A stretch of DNA of 64,000 nt, from contig NZ_CP136856.1 of assembly GCF_033807535.1 (NCBI RefSeq), forward strand, positions 2,103,001 to 2,167,000. Direction: 5' to 3'. The notes below the pieces were generated by a model that saw only the letters and a list, made by a program, of their open reading frames with translations, was not told the DNA's origin and did not search any database. Position 1 is the stretch's first letter. Each line of letters opens with the position of its first letter. The translations under genes were made by a program, and so were the position numbers. This DNA is from Oceanisphaera sp. IT1-181. GTDB taxonomy: Bacteria > Pseudomonadota > Gammaproteobacteria > Enterobacterales > Aeromonadaceae. This document shows, in pieces, positions 5,925 through 15,907 of this stretch.

Positions 5925-8624
5925 TTACAGGGTACGCTTTACTTCTACGATTTGGAAAACCTCAATCTGGTCGCCCGGACGTACGTCATTATAGTTCTTC
6001 ACCGCGATACCACATTCCATGCCATTACGCACTTCTTGCACATCGTCTTTAAAGCGACGCAGAGATTCCAGCTCGCCTTCGTAAATCACGACGTTATCAC
6101 GCAGTACTCGAATCGGGTTGCTGCGCTTCACGTTACCTTCAGTCACCATACAACCGGCCACTGCGCCAAACTTAGGCGAACGGAACACGTCACGTACTTC
6201 GGCCAAACCGATGATTTCCTGCTTAAATTCAGGAGCTAACATGCCGGTCATGGCCTGTTTCACTTCGTCGATCAGCTCATAAATCACGCTGTAGTAACGC
6301 AGGTCGATTTCTTCCGCTTCAATCATCTTACGAGCAGAAGCATCGGCGCGCACGTTAAAGCCTAAGATAATAGCGTTAGAAGCCGCAGCCAAGCTGGCGT
6401 CAGTTTCGGTAATACCACCCACACCAGAACCGATGATCTTCACTTTTACTTCGTCCGTAGACAGCTGCTCAAGTGAGTCGGCAATGGCTTGAATTGAACC
6501 TTGTACGTCAGCTTTAAGTACTAGGTTAACTTCTGCAACTTCGCCTTCTTCCATGTTAGCAAACATGTTTTCAAGCTTAGCGGTCTGCTGGCGAGCCAGT
6601 TTCACATCGCGGAACTTACCTTGACGATAGAGCGCCACTTCACGGGCTTTCTTCTCGTCACGTACTACGGTTGCTTCATCACCGGCTGCCGGTACACCGG
6701 ACAGACCTAAGATTTCCACAGGCATAGAAGGACCGGCAGTCTTAATGTCACGGCCTAACTCATCGCGCATGGCACGTACACGGCCATATTCGAGTCCGCA
6801 CAATACGATATCGCCTTGGTTCAGCGTACCTTCTTGTACCAATACGGTTGCAACTGGACCACGGCCTTTATCTAGACGTGATTCAATCACCACACCAGAC
6901 GCCATGCCATCAACCACTGCATTTAGTTCTAATACTTCAGACTGCAGCAAGATAGCTTCCAGCAGCTCATCGATACCTTCACCGGTTTTAGCCGAGATAT
7001 AGGTAAAGATGTTTTCGCCGCCCCAGTCTTCTGACATCACGCCGTGCTGAGACAATTCGCTCTTCACGCGATCGATATCTGCTTCGGGCTTATCCATCTT
7101 GTTGACGGCCACAATCAAAGGTACTTTTGCGGCTTTCGCATGCTGAATAGCTTCAACGGTTTGTGGCATTACGCCATCATCCGCCGCCACTACCAAGATA
7201 ACGATATCAGTAGCGCTGGCACCACGAGCACGCATAGATGTAAACGCCGCGTGACCTGGGGTATCTAAGAAGGTAATAGAGCCATTCTCGGTTTCTACGT
7301 GGTAGGCACCAATATGCTGAGTAATACCACCGGCTTCGCCAGACGCTACTTTAGCGCGACGAATATAATCCAGTGTAGATGTTTTACCGTGGTCAACGTG
7401 ACCCATGATGGTCACTACAGGTGCGCGTGTTTCACGTGCCGCATCTGTGTCGCGATCTTGCAACACGTGCTCTTCTAATTCGTTTTCACGACGCAGAATA
7501 ACCTTGTGGCCCATTTCTTCTGCCACTAGCTGGGCAGTTTCTTGGTCAATCACTTGGTTGATGGTGGCCATGGCACCCATCTTCATCATCACTTTGATGA
7601 CGGCGACGCCTTTAACGGCCATCTTGTTGGCCAGCTCAGCCACGGTAATGGTTTCGCCAATTTCCACGTCACGATTCACGGCTTGCGCCGGCTTTTGGAA
7701 GTCGTGCTTCATGGAGTTAGGCATCATCACCTTGGCGCGCTTACCTTTACGCAGACGCTCGTTACGGTTTTCACGCTCAAGACGGTCTTCTTTCGACTTA
7801 CCGCCACTGCGCTTCTTACCACCGGTGCTACGACGGGCTTTATTTTCTTCAGACTTATCCGCTTCATCTTCGGCGGCTTTGGCAGAGGCGTTGGTCATCA
7901 CATGATAGTCTGCGTCTTCTGGTTTCTTGGCCGCGGCGGCTTCTTCAGCCCAACGCTTTTCGTTTACTTCTGCCAATTTGCGCACTTCTTCCGCTTTTTC
8001 TTTGGCATCTTGCTCGGCCTTACGCAAGATTTCTTGCTCACGCTGCGCGGTTAACTTTTCTGCTTCGCTCTTGGCCATATCGTCCACCTTTTTCGGCTCT
8101 TTGCTTTGGGGTTTTACTTTCCCCTGCTCTTTGGTGTTCTGAGCTTGCGGCTGAGCCTGGCGAGCTTTGTCTTGCGCGTCATGCTTGGCTTTATCTTGCG
8201 CTTCACGTTTGGCTTTCTCTTCTGCCTCACGTTTGGCTTGCTCTTCTGCTTGCTGTTGAGCCTGCGTTTCTGCTGCTAAACGCGCCTGCTCTTCTGATTC
8301 TTGTTGACGCTGCAGCTCTTCAGCCGTGTCACGTCGGACGTAAGTGCGCTTCTTGCGTACTTCCACCTGTACTTCTTTGCTCTTACCGCCGACCACGGGC
8401 ACATTTAAGGTGCTCATGGTTTTGCGCTGAAGCGTCATGCGCTTTGGCTCATCCGCGGCTGCGCCATGCTGTTTCTTGAGAAACGTCAGCAAATCGGCTT
8501 TTTCGGTTTCCGATACGGAATCACCGAGCGATTTTTCCATGCCGGCTTCACGAAACTGCTGTACTAGACGGTCAACTGATGTGTCTATGTCGCTGGCGAG
8601 CTGCGATAATGTAACTTCTGCCAT
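5925..8624 (-). CDS. infB: Translation initiation factor IF-2
   Basis: GTPase that brings initiator tRNA to the 30S subunit and promotes subunit joining. From the ATG at 8624 (preceded by GGAGGT at good spacing) it has 899 residues; an upstream in-frame start would overlap nusA and lacks a good ribosome-binding site. Seen in order: IF2 N-terminal subdomain (MAEVTLSQLASDIDT), a long charged Ala/Glu/Lys/Gln-rich coiled region (about 95-240) with repeated AKREAEEK-like units, a second N domain, the G domain (GHVDHGKT, DTPGH, NKMDKPEAD, SAKTGEGID) and the C-terminal tRNA-binding domains. Follows nusA by 19 bp. Confidence 0.98.
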   Translation of the reverse strand: MAEVTLSQLASDIDTSVDRLVQQFREAGMEKSLGDSVSETEKADLLTFLKKQHGAAADEPKRMTLQRKTMSTLNVPVVGGKSKEVQVEVRKKRTYVRRDTAEELQRQQESEEQARLAAETQAQQQAEEQAKREAEEKAKREAQDKAKHDAQDKARQAQPQAQNTKEQGKVKPQSKEPKKVDDMAKSEAEKLTAQREQEILRKAEQDAKEKAEEVRKLAEVNEKRWAEEAAAAKKPEDADYHVMTNASAKAAEDEADKSEENKARRSTGGKKRSGGKSKEDRLERENRNERLRKGKRAKVMMPNSMKHDFQKPAQAVNRDVEIGETITVAELANKMAVKGVAVIKVMMKMGAMATINQVIDQETAQLVAEEMGHKVILRRENELEEHVLQDRDTDAARETRAPVVTIMGHVDHGKTSTLDYIRRAKVASGEAGGITQHIGAYHVETENGSITFLDTPGHAAFTSMRARGASATDIVILVVAADDGVMPQTVEAIQHAKAAKVPLIVAVNKMDKPEADIDRVKSELSQHGVMSEDWGGENIFTYISAKTGEGIDELLEAILLQSEVLELNAVVDGMASGVVIESRLDKGRGPVATVLVQEGTLNQGDIVLCGLEYGRVRAMRDELGRDIKTAGPSMPVEILGLSGVPAAGDEATVVRDEKKAREVALYRQGKFRDVKLARQQTAKLENMFANMEEGEVAEVNLVLKADVQGSIQAIADSLEQLSTDEVKVKIIGSGVGGITETDASLAAASNAIILGFNVRADASARKMIEAEEIDLRYYSVIYELIDEVKQAMTGMLAPEFKQEIIGLAEVRDVFRSPKFGAVAGCMVTEGNVKRSNPIRVLRDNVVIYEGELESLRRFKDDVQEVRNGMECGIAVKNYNDVRPGDQIEVFQIVEVKRTL

Positions 8625-8643
8625 TAATATACCTCCGCTGATC

Positions 8644-10146
8644 TTATTCTTCGGTCTGGTCACCAAACCAACAGATATTACGGGCCGCCATAATCAGCTC
8701 CCCAGCTAGGGTTTCACTCAGATCTTCAATTCCTTCAAGATCGTCAATGCCCTGCTCTGCTAGTTGTTCCAGATCCGCAACACCACGGGCGGCAAGCGCG
8801 TACGCCAGCTCCCGGGTCATGGAGGGCAATGCGAGCAAATCTTCTGCTGGCTCTACCCCTTCGAATGATTCTTCTTGCGCTAGCGCCCGAGTGGTCAGGG
8901 CAGCCTTCGCACGATTACGCAGCTCCTCCACCATCTCTTCATCTAGGCCTTCAACGCTCAACAACTCGCTGACCGGTACATAGGCAATTTCTTCCAAAGA
9001 GGAAAAGCCTTCTTCCATGAGCAAGCCTGCAAAATCATCGTCGATATCCAAATGCTGGATAAAGAGATTGATGATCTTGTCGCTTTCGACCTGATGTTTG
9101 TTCTGCAAATCTTCGACCGTCATCACGTTCAGCTCCCAGCCAGTAAGCTGGGCGGCCAAACGTACGTTTTGACCATTACGACCGATGGCTTGCGCCAAGT
9201 TACCTGACTCCACGGCAATATCCATGGAATGCGCATCTTCATCTACGATGATGGAAGATACGTCAGCCGGCGCCATCGCGTTAATCACATACTGAGCAGG
9301 ATTATCATCCCACAGTACGATATCAACGCGCTCGCCATTGAGCTCACCGGATACGGCTTGCACTCGGGCGCCACGCATGCCCACACAGGCACCAATAGGG
9401 TCTATGCGGCGGTCGTTGGTTTTAACGGCGATCTTGGCGCGGCTACCTGGGTCGCGTGCAGCACCCATGATATCGATAACTTCTTCGCCAATCTCTGGCA
9501 CCTCAATGCGAAACAACTCTTTTAAGAAGTCGGGGTTGCTGCGGCTAATAAATAGCTGTGCACCGCGTGCTTCTGGACGCACGGCATATAATAAGCCACG
9601 CACCCGGTCGCCGCTGCGAAAGGTTTCGCGCGGTAACATGTCTTCGCGGAAAATCACCGCTTCGGCGTTATTACCCAGATCTAAGATCACATTCTCACGG
9701 GTGGCTTTTTTCACCACGCCGCTGATGATCTCACCTTCTTGGTCTTTAAACTGCTCAACCACTTGCATGCGCTCAGCTTCACGTACTTTTTGTACGATCA
9801 CTTGTTTTGCGGTTTGCGTGGTGATGCGGTCAAAGGTCACAGAATCGATGTCGTCTTCCACGAAGTCGCCAATTTGAATTTCTGGCTCATCAATTTGTGC
9901 CGCTTCCAGCGTAATTTCGGCGTAAGGGTTGGTCAGGGTTTCCTGACTTTCCACTACTTGCCAACGACGGAAGGTTTCGAAGTTACCGCTCTTACGATCG
10001 ATTTCGACCCGTACTAGGATATCTCCGTCATATTTCTTTTTGGTAGCCGTGGCTAATGCCGTTTCTAAGGCTTCAAAAATCTTTTCGCGAGGCAATGCTT
10101 TTTCGTTAGAAACCGCATCTACCACTAGCAATATTTCTTTATTCAT
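8644..10146 (-). CDS. nusA: Transcription termination/antitermination factor NusA
   Basis: NusA binds RNA polymerase and nascent RNA and affects pausing, termination and antitermination. 500 residues, close to the E. coli 495. Order: N-terminal polymerase-binding domain (MNKEILLVVDAVSNEKALP), S1 (GVVKKATRENVILDLGNNAEA), two KH domains (DPIGACVGMRGARVQAV and AIGRNGQNVRLAAQLTGWEL) and two acidic C-terminal repeats. Downstream of rimP with a 14-bp gap, upstream of infB. Confidence 0.98.
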   Translation of the reverse strand: MNKEILLVVDAVSNEKALPREKIFEALETALATATKKKYDGDILVRVEIDRKSGNFETFRRWQVVESQETLTNPYAEITLEAAQIDEPEIQIGDFVEDDIDSVTFDRITTQTAKQVIVQKVREAERMQVVEQFKDQEGEIISGVVKKATRENVILDLGNNAEAVIFREDMLPRETFRSGDRVRGLLYAVRPEARGAQLFISRSNPDFLKELFRIEVPEIGEEVIDIMGAARDPGSRAKIAVKTNDRRIDPIGACVGMRGARVQAVSGELNGERVDIVLWDDNPAQYVINAMAPADVSSIIVDEDAHSMDIAVESGNLAQAIGRNGQNVRLAAQLTGWELNVMTVEDLQNKHQVESDKIINLFIQHLDIDDDFAGLLMEEGFSSLEEIAYVPVSELLSVEGLDEEMVEELRNRAKAALTTRALAQEESFEGVEPAEDLLALPSMTRELAYALAARGVADLEQLAEQGIDDLEGIEDLSETLAGELIMAARNICWFGDQTEE

Positions 10147-10160
10147 GTCCGACTGCCTCG

Positions 10161-10619
10161 TTAGTCAAAGTTCGGAACCAGATGTGCTTTTTGGATATTA
10201 GCGAAAGCAATCGGGAACTCAGTTCCGTCTACCTCCAGTCTGATCAGGGTGTCATCTACTGCCACTAGGAGTCCGCTTAACTTACGACGATTATTCACCG
10301 CCATGCGCAGGGACAATTCAACCTGTTCGCCAATAATGGTCTGGTAATGAGCAGGTTTGAATAAGGGGCGAGCCATACCTGGCGAAGAAACTTCCAGATC
10401 ATATTCGGTAGTAATGGGATCTTCCACGTCCATTACGGCACTCACCTGCCGGCTGACCTCGGCACAGTCGGCGACTTGAATACCGTTTTCATGGTCGATA
10501 TACAAACGTAAGGTCGAATGCCGCCCGGCACGGACGAATTCGAGCCCTAGCAATTCAAAGCCCAAAGCCTCTACGGGCTCTGTCAGCATTTCGGTCAATC
10601 GTTGTTCCAATGTAGCCAA
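10161..10619 (-). CDS. rimP: Ribosome maturation factor RimP
   Basis: Assists 30S assembly. 152 residues with the expected two domains: N-terminal (LTEPVEALGFELLGLEFVRAGRHSTLRLYID, EVSRQVSAVMDVEDPI) and C-terminal SH3-like part (YDLEVSSPGMARPLFKPAHY). First protein gene of the rimP-nusA-infB operon. The initiator tRNA lies upstream as in E. coli metY-rimP, but here two terminator-like hairpins stand between. Confidence 0.97.
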   Translation of the reverse strand: MATLEQRLTEMLTEPVEALGFELLGLEFVRAGRHSTLRLYIDHENGIQVADCAEVSRQVSAVMDVEDPITTEYDLEVSSPGMARPLFKPAHYQTIIGEQVELSLRMAVNNRRKLSGLLVAVDDTLIRLEVDGTEFPIAFANIQKAHLVPNFD

Positions 10620-10635
10620 AGCTACCCTCCGAAAA

Positions 10636-10659
10636 CAAAAAAAGGGCTCGCAGCCCAGT
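10636..10659 (-). terminator. Terminator-like hairpin just before rimP
   Basis: Minus strand: GGGCT-GCG-AGCCC followed by TTTTTTTG. It sits 17-40 bp upstream of the rimP start, where it could act as an attenuator of read-through from the tRNA genes. A second hairpin (GCACCC/GGGTGC, 10665-10681) lies just upstream. Confidence 0.7.
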
Positions 10660-10694
10660 GAATGTGCACCCTAATTGGGTGCTAACGTGCAGAT

Positions 10695-10728
10695 AACAAA
10701 AAGCCCCGATCATCAAATCGGGGCTATT
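10695..10728 (-). terminator. Rho-independent terminator after tRNA-fMet
   Basis: Stem AGCCCCGAT/ATCGGGGCT with a 6-nt loop, followed on the minus strand by TTTTTGTT. Ends the secG-tRNA-Leu-tRNA-fMet transcript about 80 bp past the mature tRNA end. Confidence 0.88.
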
Positions 10729-10805
10729 CACCTGGACCCTGACTGTTGTCTTACGACAACCACTTATCACACGGTAGCTTCACCACTGCAATAAATGTGA
10801 GGTAT

Positions 10806-10882
<77 letters not shown>

Positions 10883-10965
10883 TCCGAAAAATTACGTAGA
10901 ATTAAACTAATTCAAACTACGTGAAATTATAGTTATTTTGAATTTAAAATTCAAGCTAACATAAT

Positions 10966-11052
10966 TGGTGCCGTGAGCGGGAATTGAACCCGCACGCCCA
11001 TACAGGCACTACCCCCTCAAGATAGCGTGTCTACCAATTCCACCACCACGGC
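10966..11052 (-). tRNA. tRNA-Leu (GAG)
   Basis: 87 nt with the long variable arm of class II tRNAs (GTGCCTGTATGGGCGT region) and encoded CCA. The anticodon loop TTGAGGG gives GAG, reading CUC/CUU. Similar to E. coli leuU and in the same place, 7 bp downstream of secG. Confidence 0.96.
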
Positions 11053-11059
11053 AAATCTT

Positions 11060-11419
11060 TTACTCAGGTACGTCGCTGCTACTAACAGAAGGTACATCAC
11101 TGTTATTAACACCTGGGACGTCCCCTGCAGGAGTACCTTCTTGAACTACAGGTTCAGAAAGATCATCCCACTCACTTCCTTGCTGGGTACTGTTACTGGA
11201 TAAATTACCCAGCGCCAGACTCACAATAAAGAAGCCTGCTGCCAGCAATGTGGTCGCTTTCGTTAAAAAGTTACCTGAACCACTGGAGCCAAAAACGGTA
11301 TTGGAGGCACCTGCACCGAAGGAAGCGCCCATATCGGCACCCTTACCTTGCTGAATCAACACTAAGCCAACTAAGGTCAGTGCGATAAGCAGATACACCA
11401 CTAAAAGAATTTCGTACAT
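11060..11419 (-). CDS. secG: Preprotein translocase subunit SecG
   Basis: Small inner-membrane partner of SecYE that aids protein export. 119 residues: first membrane helix MYEILLVVYLLIALTLVGLVLIQ (described by its hydrophobic span, residues 1-22), the conserved GKGADMGASFGAGASNTVFG loop, second helix about 52-71, then a polar Ser/Val/Asp/Pro-rich C-terminal tail with a repeated SDVP unit. tRNA-Leu follows directly on the same transcript. Confidence 0.97.
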   Translation of the reverse strand: MYEILLVVYLLIALTLVGLVLIQQGKGADMGASFGAGASNTVFGSSGSGNFLTKATTLLAAGFFIVSLALGNLSSNSTQQGSEWDDLSEPVVQEGTPAGDVPGVNNSDVPSVSSSDVPE

Positions 11420-11444
11420 CAGCTACACCTTTGCTTGACGTCTG

Positions 11445-11478
11445 AGCCCCGCATCAGACTACTGTCCGGAGCGGGGCT
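11445..11478 (-). other. Hairpin between glmM and secG
   Basis: Perfect 8-bp inverted repeat AGCCCCGC/GCGGGGCT around an 18-nt loop in the secG leader. There is no T run after it, so it is not an obvious terminator. Function unknown. Confidence 0.4.
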
Positions 11479-11572
11479 AATACTAGCCATAGGCTTAATG
11501 GGTTACAAGCTCAATTTCAAAAAAAAAGCGCAACTGAACGAAAAGCCAGCAAAAAGACCATTCCATCGCCGT

Positions 11573-12898
11573 TTAACGTACCGCATCGCCAATATAATGG
11601 GCTAATCGACTGACCAGCTCCAGTTCAGCGCCTTCCACCATTACCCGGATTAACGGCTCTGTACCAGATTTTCTAAGTAGCACCCGTCCAGCACCGGCTA
11701 ATTCCAGCTCAGCTTGGGCGACACGCGCCTGTACTTCTTCGTCATTCAGTGGATCCGTGCCGGCACTAAAGCGCACATTGTTCAGCACTTGGGGATACAG
11801 CACCAAGCTTTGGCTTAAGGTATGCAAGTCTTGCTGACTGTCGACCATGGCACGTAATACTTGTAAAGAGGCCACAATGCCGTCGCCGGTACTGTTGTGA
11901 TCTAAGCTAATAATGTGCCCGGAATTTTCGCCGCCCAGCTTCCAACCGCGTTGCTTGAGTTGCTCCAACACATAACGATCCCCTACATTGGCGCGTACAA
12001 AAGGAATATCTTGTTTCGCTAACGCCAATTCCAGTGCCATATTGGTCATCAGCGTGCCTACCACGCCGCCACCTAAGCTCTCGTGTCGCTGGGCGTGCTG
12101 CGCCATGATATAGAGCAATTGGTCGCCATCCAATAAGGCACCAGTGTGATCCACCATGGCTAAGCGGTCACCATCGCCATCATAAGCAATGCCTAAGTCA
12201 GCGCCCTGCTCTAATACCGCGGCCATTAAGGCTTCCGGTGCGGTTGAGCCCACTTGGTCATTAATATTCAGGCCATTAGGCTGGCAACCGATGCGGATAA
12301 CTTTTGCACCCAGCTCTTCAAATACCGCCGGCGCTATATGGTAGGTGGCACCGTGGGCACAATCGATAACGATGGTTAAGCCGTCGAGATGCATTTCTGA
12401 GGGAAAGGTGCTCTTGCAGAACTCGATATAACGCCCTGCCGCATCGTTAATACGACTGGCTTTGCCTAATAACTCTGAGGACACACAATCCATGGGTTGA
12501 TCGAGCATGGCTTCAATGGCCAGTTCTACTTCATCGGGCAGCTTGGTACCGTCATGGGAGAAAAATTTAATGCCATTATCATAATACGGATTATGGGAGG
12601 CACTGATCACAATACCGGCTTCGGCCCTAAAGGTACGGGTCAAATAAGCAATTGCTGGGGTTGGCATAGGGCCTAACAAGGCCGCTTGCACGCCCGCGGC
12701 AGACAAACCTGCTTCGAGTGCGGATTCCAACATATAGCCAGAAATACGGGTATCTTTGCCGATTAACACTTTCTTCGTGCCGGTTTGTGATAATACCTTA
12801 CCCGCGGCCCAGCCCAACTTCATTACAAACTCAGGTGTGATGGGATATTCGCCCACATGACCACGAATACCGTCAGTACCAAAATATTTTCTGCTCAT
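11573..12898 (-). CDS. glmM: Phosphoglucosamine mutase
   Basis: Interconverts glucosamine-6-phosphate and glucosamine-1-phosphate for UDP-GlcNAc, hence peptidoglycan and LPS. 441 residues. The phosphoserine loop ISASHNP has the active Ser at residue 101. The metal loop is DGDGDR (about 240-245), the sugar-binding motif GGENSGH is present, and the phosphate-binding RKSGTEPLIRVM is near the C-terminus. Downstream of folP in the conserved ftsH-folP-glmM-secG series, 29 bp from it. Confidence 0.98.
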   Translation of the reverse strand: MSRKYFGTDGIRGHVGEYPITPEFVMKLGWAAGKVLSQTGTKKVLIGKDTRISGYMLESALEAGLSAAGVQAALLGPMPTPAIAYLTRTFRAEAGIVISASHNPYYDNGIKFFSHDGTKLPDEVELAIEAMLDQPMDCVSSELLGKASRINDAAGRYIEFCKSTFPSEMHLDGLTIVIDCAHGATYHIAPAVFEELGAKVIRIGCQPNGLNINDQVGSTAPEALMAAVLEQGADLGIAYDGDGDRLAMVDHTGALLDGDQLLYIMAQHAQRHESLGGGVVGTLMTNMALELALAKQDIPFVRANVGDRYVLEQLKQRGWKLGGENSGHIISLDHNSTGDGIVASLQVLRAMVDSQQDLHTLSQSLVLYPQVLNNVRFSAGTDPLNDEEVQARVAQAELELAGAGRVLLRKSGTEPLIRVMVEGAELELVSRLAHYIGDAVR

Positions 12899-12927
12899 TT
12901 TTTATCCCTGATGCTTATTTCTGATTC

Positions 12928-13767
12928 TTATGCAAGATGGTCTGCCGCATATTGCCAGACGCGCAGCGCGTCAGCCATTTCTTTAACATCATGCACCCGT
13001 AGAATATGGGCACCTTGAGTTATCGCAAATAAGTGCGCGGCAAGACCGCCTGCTAATCGCTGGTCTACTTCACGCTCGAGCAACTGCCCCAGCATTGACT
13101 TGCGTGACATGCCCACCAGTAACGGCAAGCCTAATGACTGTAACTGCCCAAGCTTGCCCAGCAATTCATAATTATGGTTCAAGCCTTTGCCAAAACCATA
13201 GCCCGGATCTAAGCACAATCGCTCACGATTGATCCCTACCTCGACACAGGCTTGCACGCGCGCATGTAAAAAATCCACTACCTCGGCTGTCACGTCTTGG
13301 TAGTCCGGCGCCTGTTGCATGGTGCGGGGCAAACCCTGCATGTGCATCAAGCAAATGGCCGCACCGCTGTCGGCTGCCACTTGTAAGGCATTTGGCTCAC
13401 GCAAGGCTCGAATATCGTTAATCAAGTCGGCGCCCGCGCTTACTGCCTCTTTCATCACCCTTGCTTTGCTGGTATCAATCGAAATCCAACAATCCAGCTC
13501 TTGGCGTAACAGTTCAATTACCGGGATCACTCGGTCTAATTCTGCTTGCTCGGCCACCGCATCCGCACCGGGGCGCGTAGATTCGCCACCAATATCAATC
13601 AAGGTAGCCCCATCCATCAGCATCTGTTTGGCGTGCTTAAGGGCTGCTTGTGGGTCAATAAAGCGCCCGCCGTCAGAAAAGGAGTCGGGGGTTAAATTTA
13701 AGATGCCCATGATCTGCGGGCAAGATAAGTCCAAGCTTTTACTAGTGCTCGATAGCAGCATAACCAT
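12928..13767 (-). CDS. folP: Dihydropteroate synthase
   Basis: Condenses p-aminobenzoate with hydroxymethyl-dihydropterin diphosphate in folate synthesis; the sulfonamide target. TIM-barrel motifs are clear: IMGILNLTPDSFSDGG, IDIGGESTRPGAD, ISIDTSKARV, LCLDPGYGFGKG and LVGMSRKSML. From the ATG at 13767 it has 279 residues, near the E. coli 282. An in-frame TTG at 13788 would add seven and an ATG at 13761 would remove two, so the exact start is uncertain. A strong terminator separates it from ftsH, so it may have its own promoter. Confidence 0.95.
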   Translation of the reverse strand: MVMLLSSTSKSLDLSCPQIMGILNLTPDSFSDGGRFIDPQAALKHAKQMLMDGATLIDIGGESTRPGADAVAEQAELDRVIPVIELLRQELDCWISIDTSKARVMKEAVSAGADLINDIRALREPNALQVAADSGAAICLMHMQGLPRTMQQAPDYQDVTAEVVDFLHARVQACVEVGINRERLCLDPGYGFGKGLNHNYELLGKLGQLQSLGLPLLVGMSRKSMLGQLLEREVDQRLAGGLAAHLFAITQGAHILRVHDVKEMADALRVWQYAADHLA

Positions 13768-13853
13768 TTTCTCAGTAAAGGGTCTCAATCAGTCTCAGCC
13801 AAGAGTTCCAATTAAGAACATCAATCAATGACCTTACCCCAAAGACACGGTAA

Positions 13854-13888
13854 ATAAAAAAGCCCCGAACAGAGCATGTTCGGGGCTT
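13854..13888 (-). terminator. Rho-independent terminator after ftsH
   Basis: Perfect 11-bp stem AGCCCCGAACA/TGTTCGGGGCT with a 6-nt loop followed by TTTTTTATTT on the minus strand, 20 bp past the ftsH stop. Confidence 0.92.
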
Positions 13889-13907
13889 AATTTAGCATAA
13901 AATTTTA

Positions 13908-15854
13908 CTAACTGGTGAGATCACTCGGCTTATTCAGATCCGGTGCACGCGTCTTCGGCTCTGCAACCGATACTGACTCTTTATCATCAGTCTTGTCGGT
14001 AGCGGTAGGCCCTTGTGGCTTGTCATCAGATTCTTCTACCCAATCGGCGGGTGCACGTACTGCACGGCGCGCCATTAAGTCATCAATCTGCTTGGCATCA
14101 ATCGTTTCATACTTCATCAAGCAGTCTTTCATTGCATGCAGTATGTCAATGTTATCCAGCAAGATTTTCTTAGCACGATCATAGTTACGATTAATCAGGT
14201 CTTTCACTTCAGAGTCAATCGCTTGCGCGGTTTCATCCGACATGTGCTTCACCTTAGCAGAAGAGCGGCCCATAAAGACTTCGCCTTCTTCTTCTGCGTA
14301 CAGCAAAGGTCCCATTTTTTCTGACAAGCCCCACTGTGTCACCATCTTGTGGGCTAAATCGGTAGCCCGTTCGATGTCGTTAGATGCACCTGTGGTGACC
14401 ATTTCAAAGCCGTATATAATCTCTTCCGCTAAACGGCCGCCATACAGGCTAGAAATCATCGACTCTAAATGTAGCTTGCTATAGCTGTATCTGTCTTGCT
14501 CAGGCAAATACATAGTCACACCCAGTGCGCGACCACGAGGAATGATGGAGACCTTGTACACAGGATCGTGCTCTGGTACTAAGCGACCGACGATGGCGTG
14601 ACCCGCTTCATGATAGGCAGTCATGGCTTTTTCTTTCTCAGACATCACCATAGAACGGCGCTCGGCACCCATCATGATTTTGTCTTTGGCTTTTTCAAAT
14701 TCATCCATGGACACCACACGGCGTGATGAACGCGCCGCAAACAAGGCGGCTTCGTTGACCAAGTTAGCCAAGTCGGCACCACTGAAGCCTGGCGTACCGC
14801 GTGCAATCACGCTGGCCTGCACATCATCACCTAACGGCACGCGACGCATATGCACTTTAAGTATTTGTTCACGACCACGCACATCAGGCAAGCCCACTAC
14901 GACTTGACGGTCGAAACGACCAGGACGTAGTAAGGCGGGGTCTAATACGTCGGGGCGGTTAGTGGCCGCCACTACGATTACACCTTCATTACCTTCAAAG
15001 CCGTCCATCTCAACCAGCATCTGGTTCAGGGTTTGCTCACGTTCATCGTGACCACCGCCCATACCCGCGCCACGTTGACGGCCTACCGCATCTATTTCAT
15101 CGATAAAGATGATACAAGGCGCAGATTTCTTCGCTTGCTCAAACATGTCGCGCACCCGAGATGCACCGACACCCACGAACATTTCCACGAAATCAGAACC
15201 GGAAATAGTAAAGAAAGGCACTTTGGCTTCACCGGCGATGGCTTTCGCCAGCAATGTTTTACCGGTACCGGGCGGGCCCACTAACAAAATACCGGTCGGA
15301 ATACGCCCACCGAGCTTTTGGAAGTGGCTAGGATCACGTAAGTAATCCACGAGTTCCGCCACGTCTTCTTTGGCTTCATCACAGCCGGCTACATCGGCAA
15401 AGGTGGTCTTGATTTGGTCTTCACCCATCAAGCGCGCCTTGCTCTTACCAAAGCTCATGGCACCTTTACCGCCGCCACCACCTTGCATTTGGCGCATGAA
15501 GAATACCCAGACGCCGATCAACAGCAACATGGGGAACCAAGAGATGAAAATAGACGTCAGTAGGCTAGGTTCTTCAGGCTTTTCGCCTACCACACGGACA
15601 TTATTATTTAACAAATCGTTCAGTAGCTGGGGATCTTGCGCGGGCAAAATAGTCGTGAATCTATCACCACTGCGCTTAACACCGTGCACGGTGCGTCCGT
15701 CCATGCGTACTTCGCGGATTTGTCCTTGAGATACTTCCTGCACAAAGGTGGTGTAGTCCGTTTGGCGTCCACTCGGCTCACTTGGGCTAAAGCTCTGGAA
15801 TACCGACATTAACACCACGGCTATGACCAACCACAGGATCAAATTTTTTGCCAT
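13908..15854 (-). CDS. ftsH: ATP-dependent zinc metalloprotease FtsH
   Basis: Membrane-anchored AAA+ protease that removes misassembled membrane proteins and short-lived regulators such as sigma32 and LpxC. 648 residues from the ATG at 15854 (MAKNLILWLVI, matching E. coli); a TTG three codons upstream is less likely. Two membrane helices (about 4-22 and 97-120) flank a periplasmic domain. Then come Walker A GPPGTGKT (about 193), Walker B IIFIDEIDAVG, the second region of homology, and the zinc site HEAGH (about 415). Transcribed with rlmE from a heat-shock promoter. Confidence 0.98.
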   Translation of the reverse strand: MAKNLILWLVIAVVLMSVFQSFSPSEPSGRQTDYTTFVQEVSQGQIREVRMDGRTVHGVKRSGDRFTTILPAQDPQLLNDLLNNNVRVVGEKPEEPSLLTSIFISWFPMLLLIGVWVFFMRQMQGGGGGKGAMSFGKSKARLMGEDQIKTTFADVAGCDEAKEDVAELVDYLRDPSHFQKLGGRIPTGILLVGPPGTGKTLLAKAIAGEAKVPFFTISGSDFVEMFVGVGASRVRDMFEQAKKSAPCIIFIDEIDAVGRQRGAGMGGGHDEREQTLNQMLVEMDGFEGNEGVIVVAATNRPDVLDPALLRPGRFDRQVVVGLPDVRGREQILKVHMRRVPLGDDVQASVIARGTPGFSGADLANLVNEAALFAARSSRRVVSMDEFEKAKDKIMMGAERRSMVMSEKEKAMTAYHEAGHAIVGRLVPEHDPVYKVSIIPRGRALGVTMYLPEQDRYSYSKLHLESMISSLYGGRLAEEIIYGFEMVTTGASNDIERATDLAHKMVTQWGLSEKMGPLLYAEEEGEVFMGRSSAKVKHMSDETAQAIDSEVKDLINRNYDRAKKILLDNIDILHAMKDCLMKYETIDAKQIDDLMARRAVRAPADWVEESDDKPQGPTATDKTDDKESVSVAEPKTRAPDLNKPSDLTS

Positions 15855-15907
15855 GTCACTCAAATTACTAACCTCACCGGCTGACTATTTATGTCTTTGA
15901 CAGAATA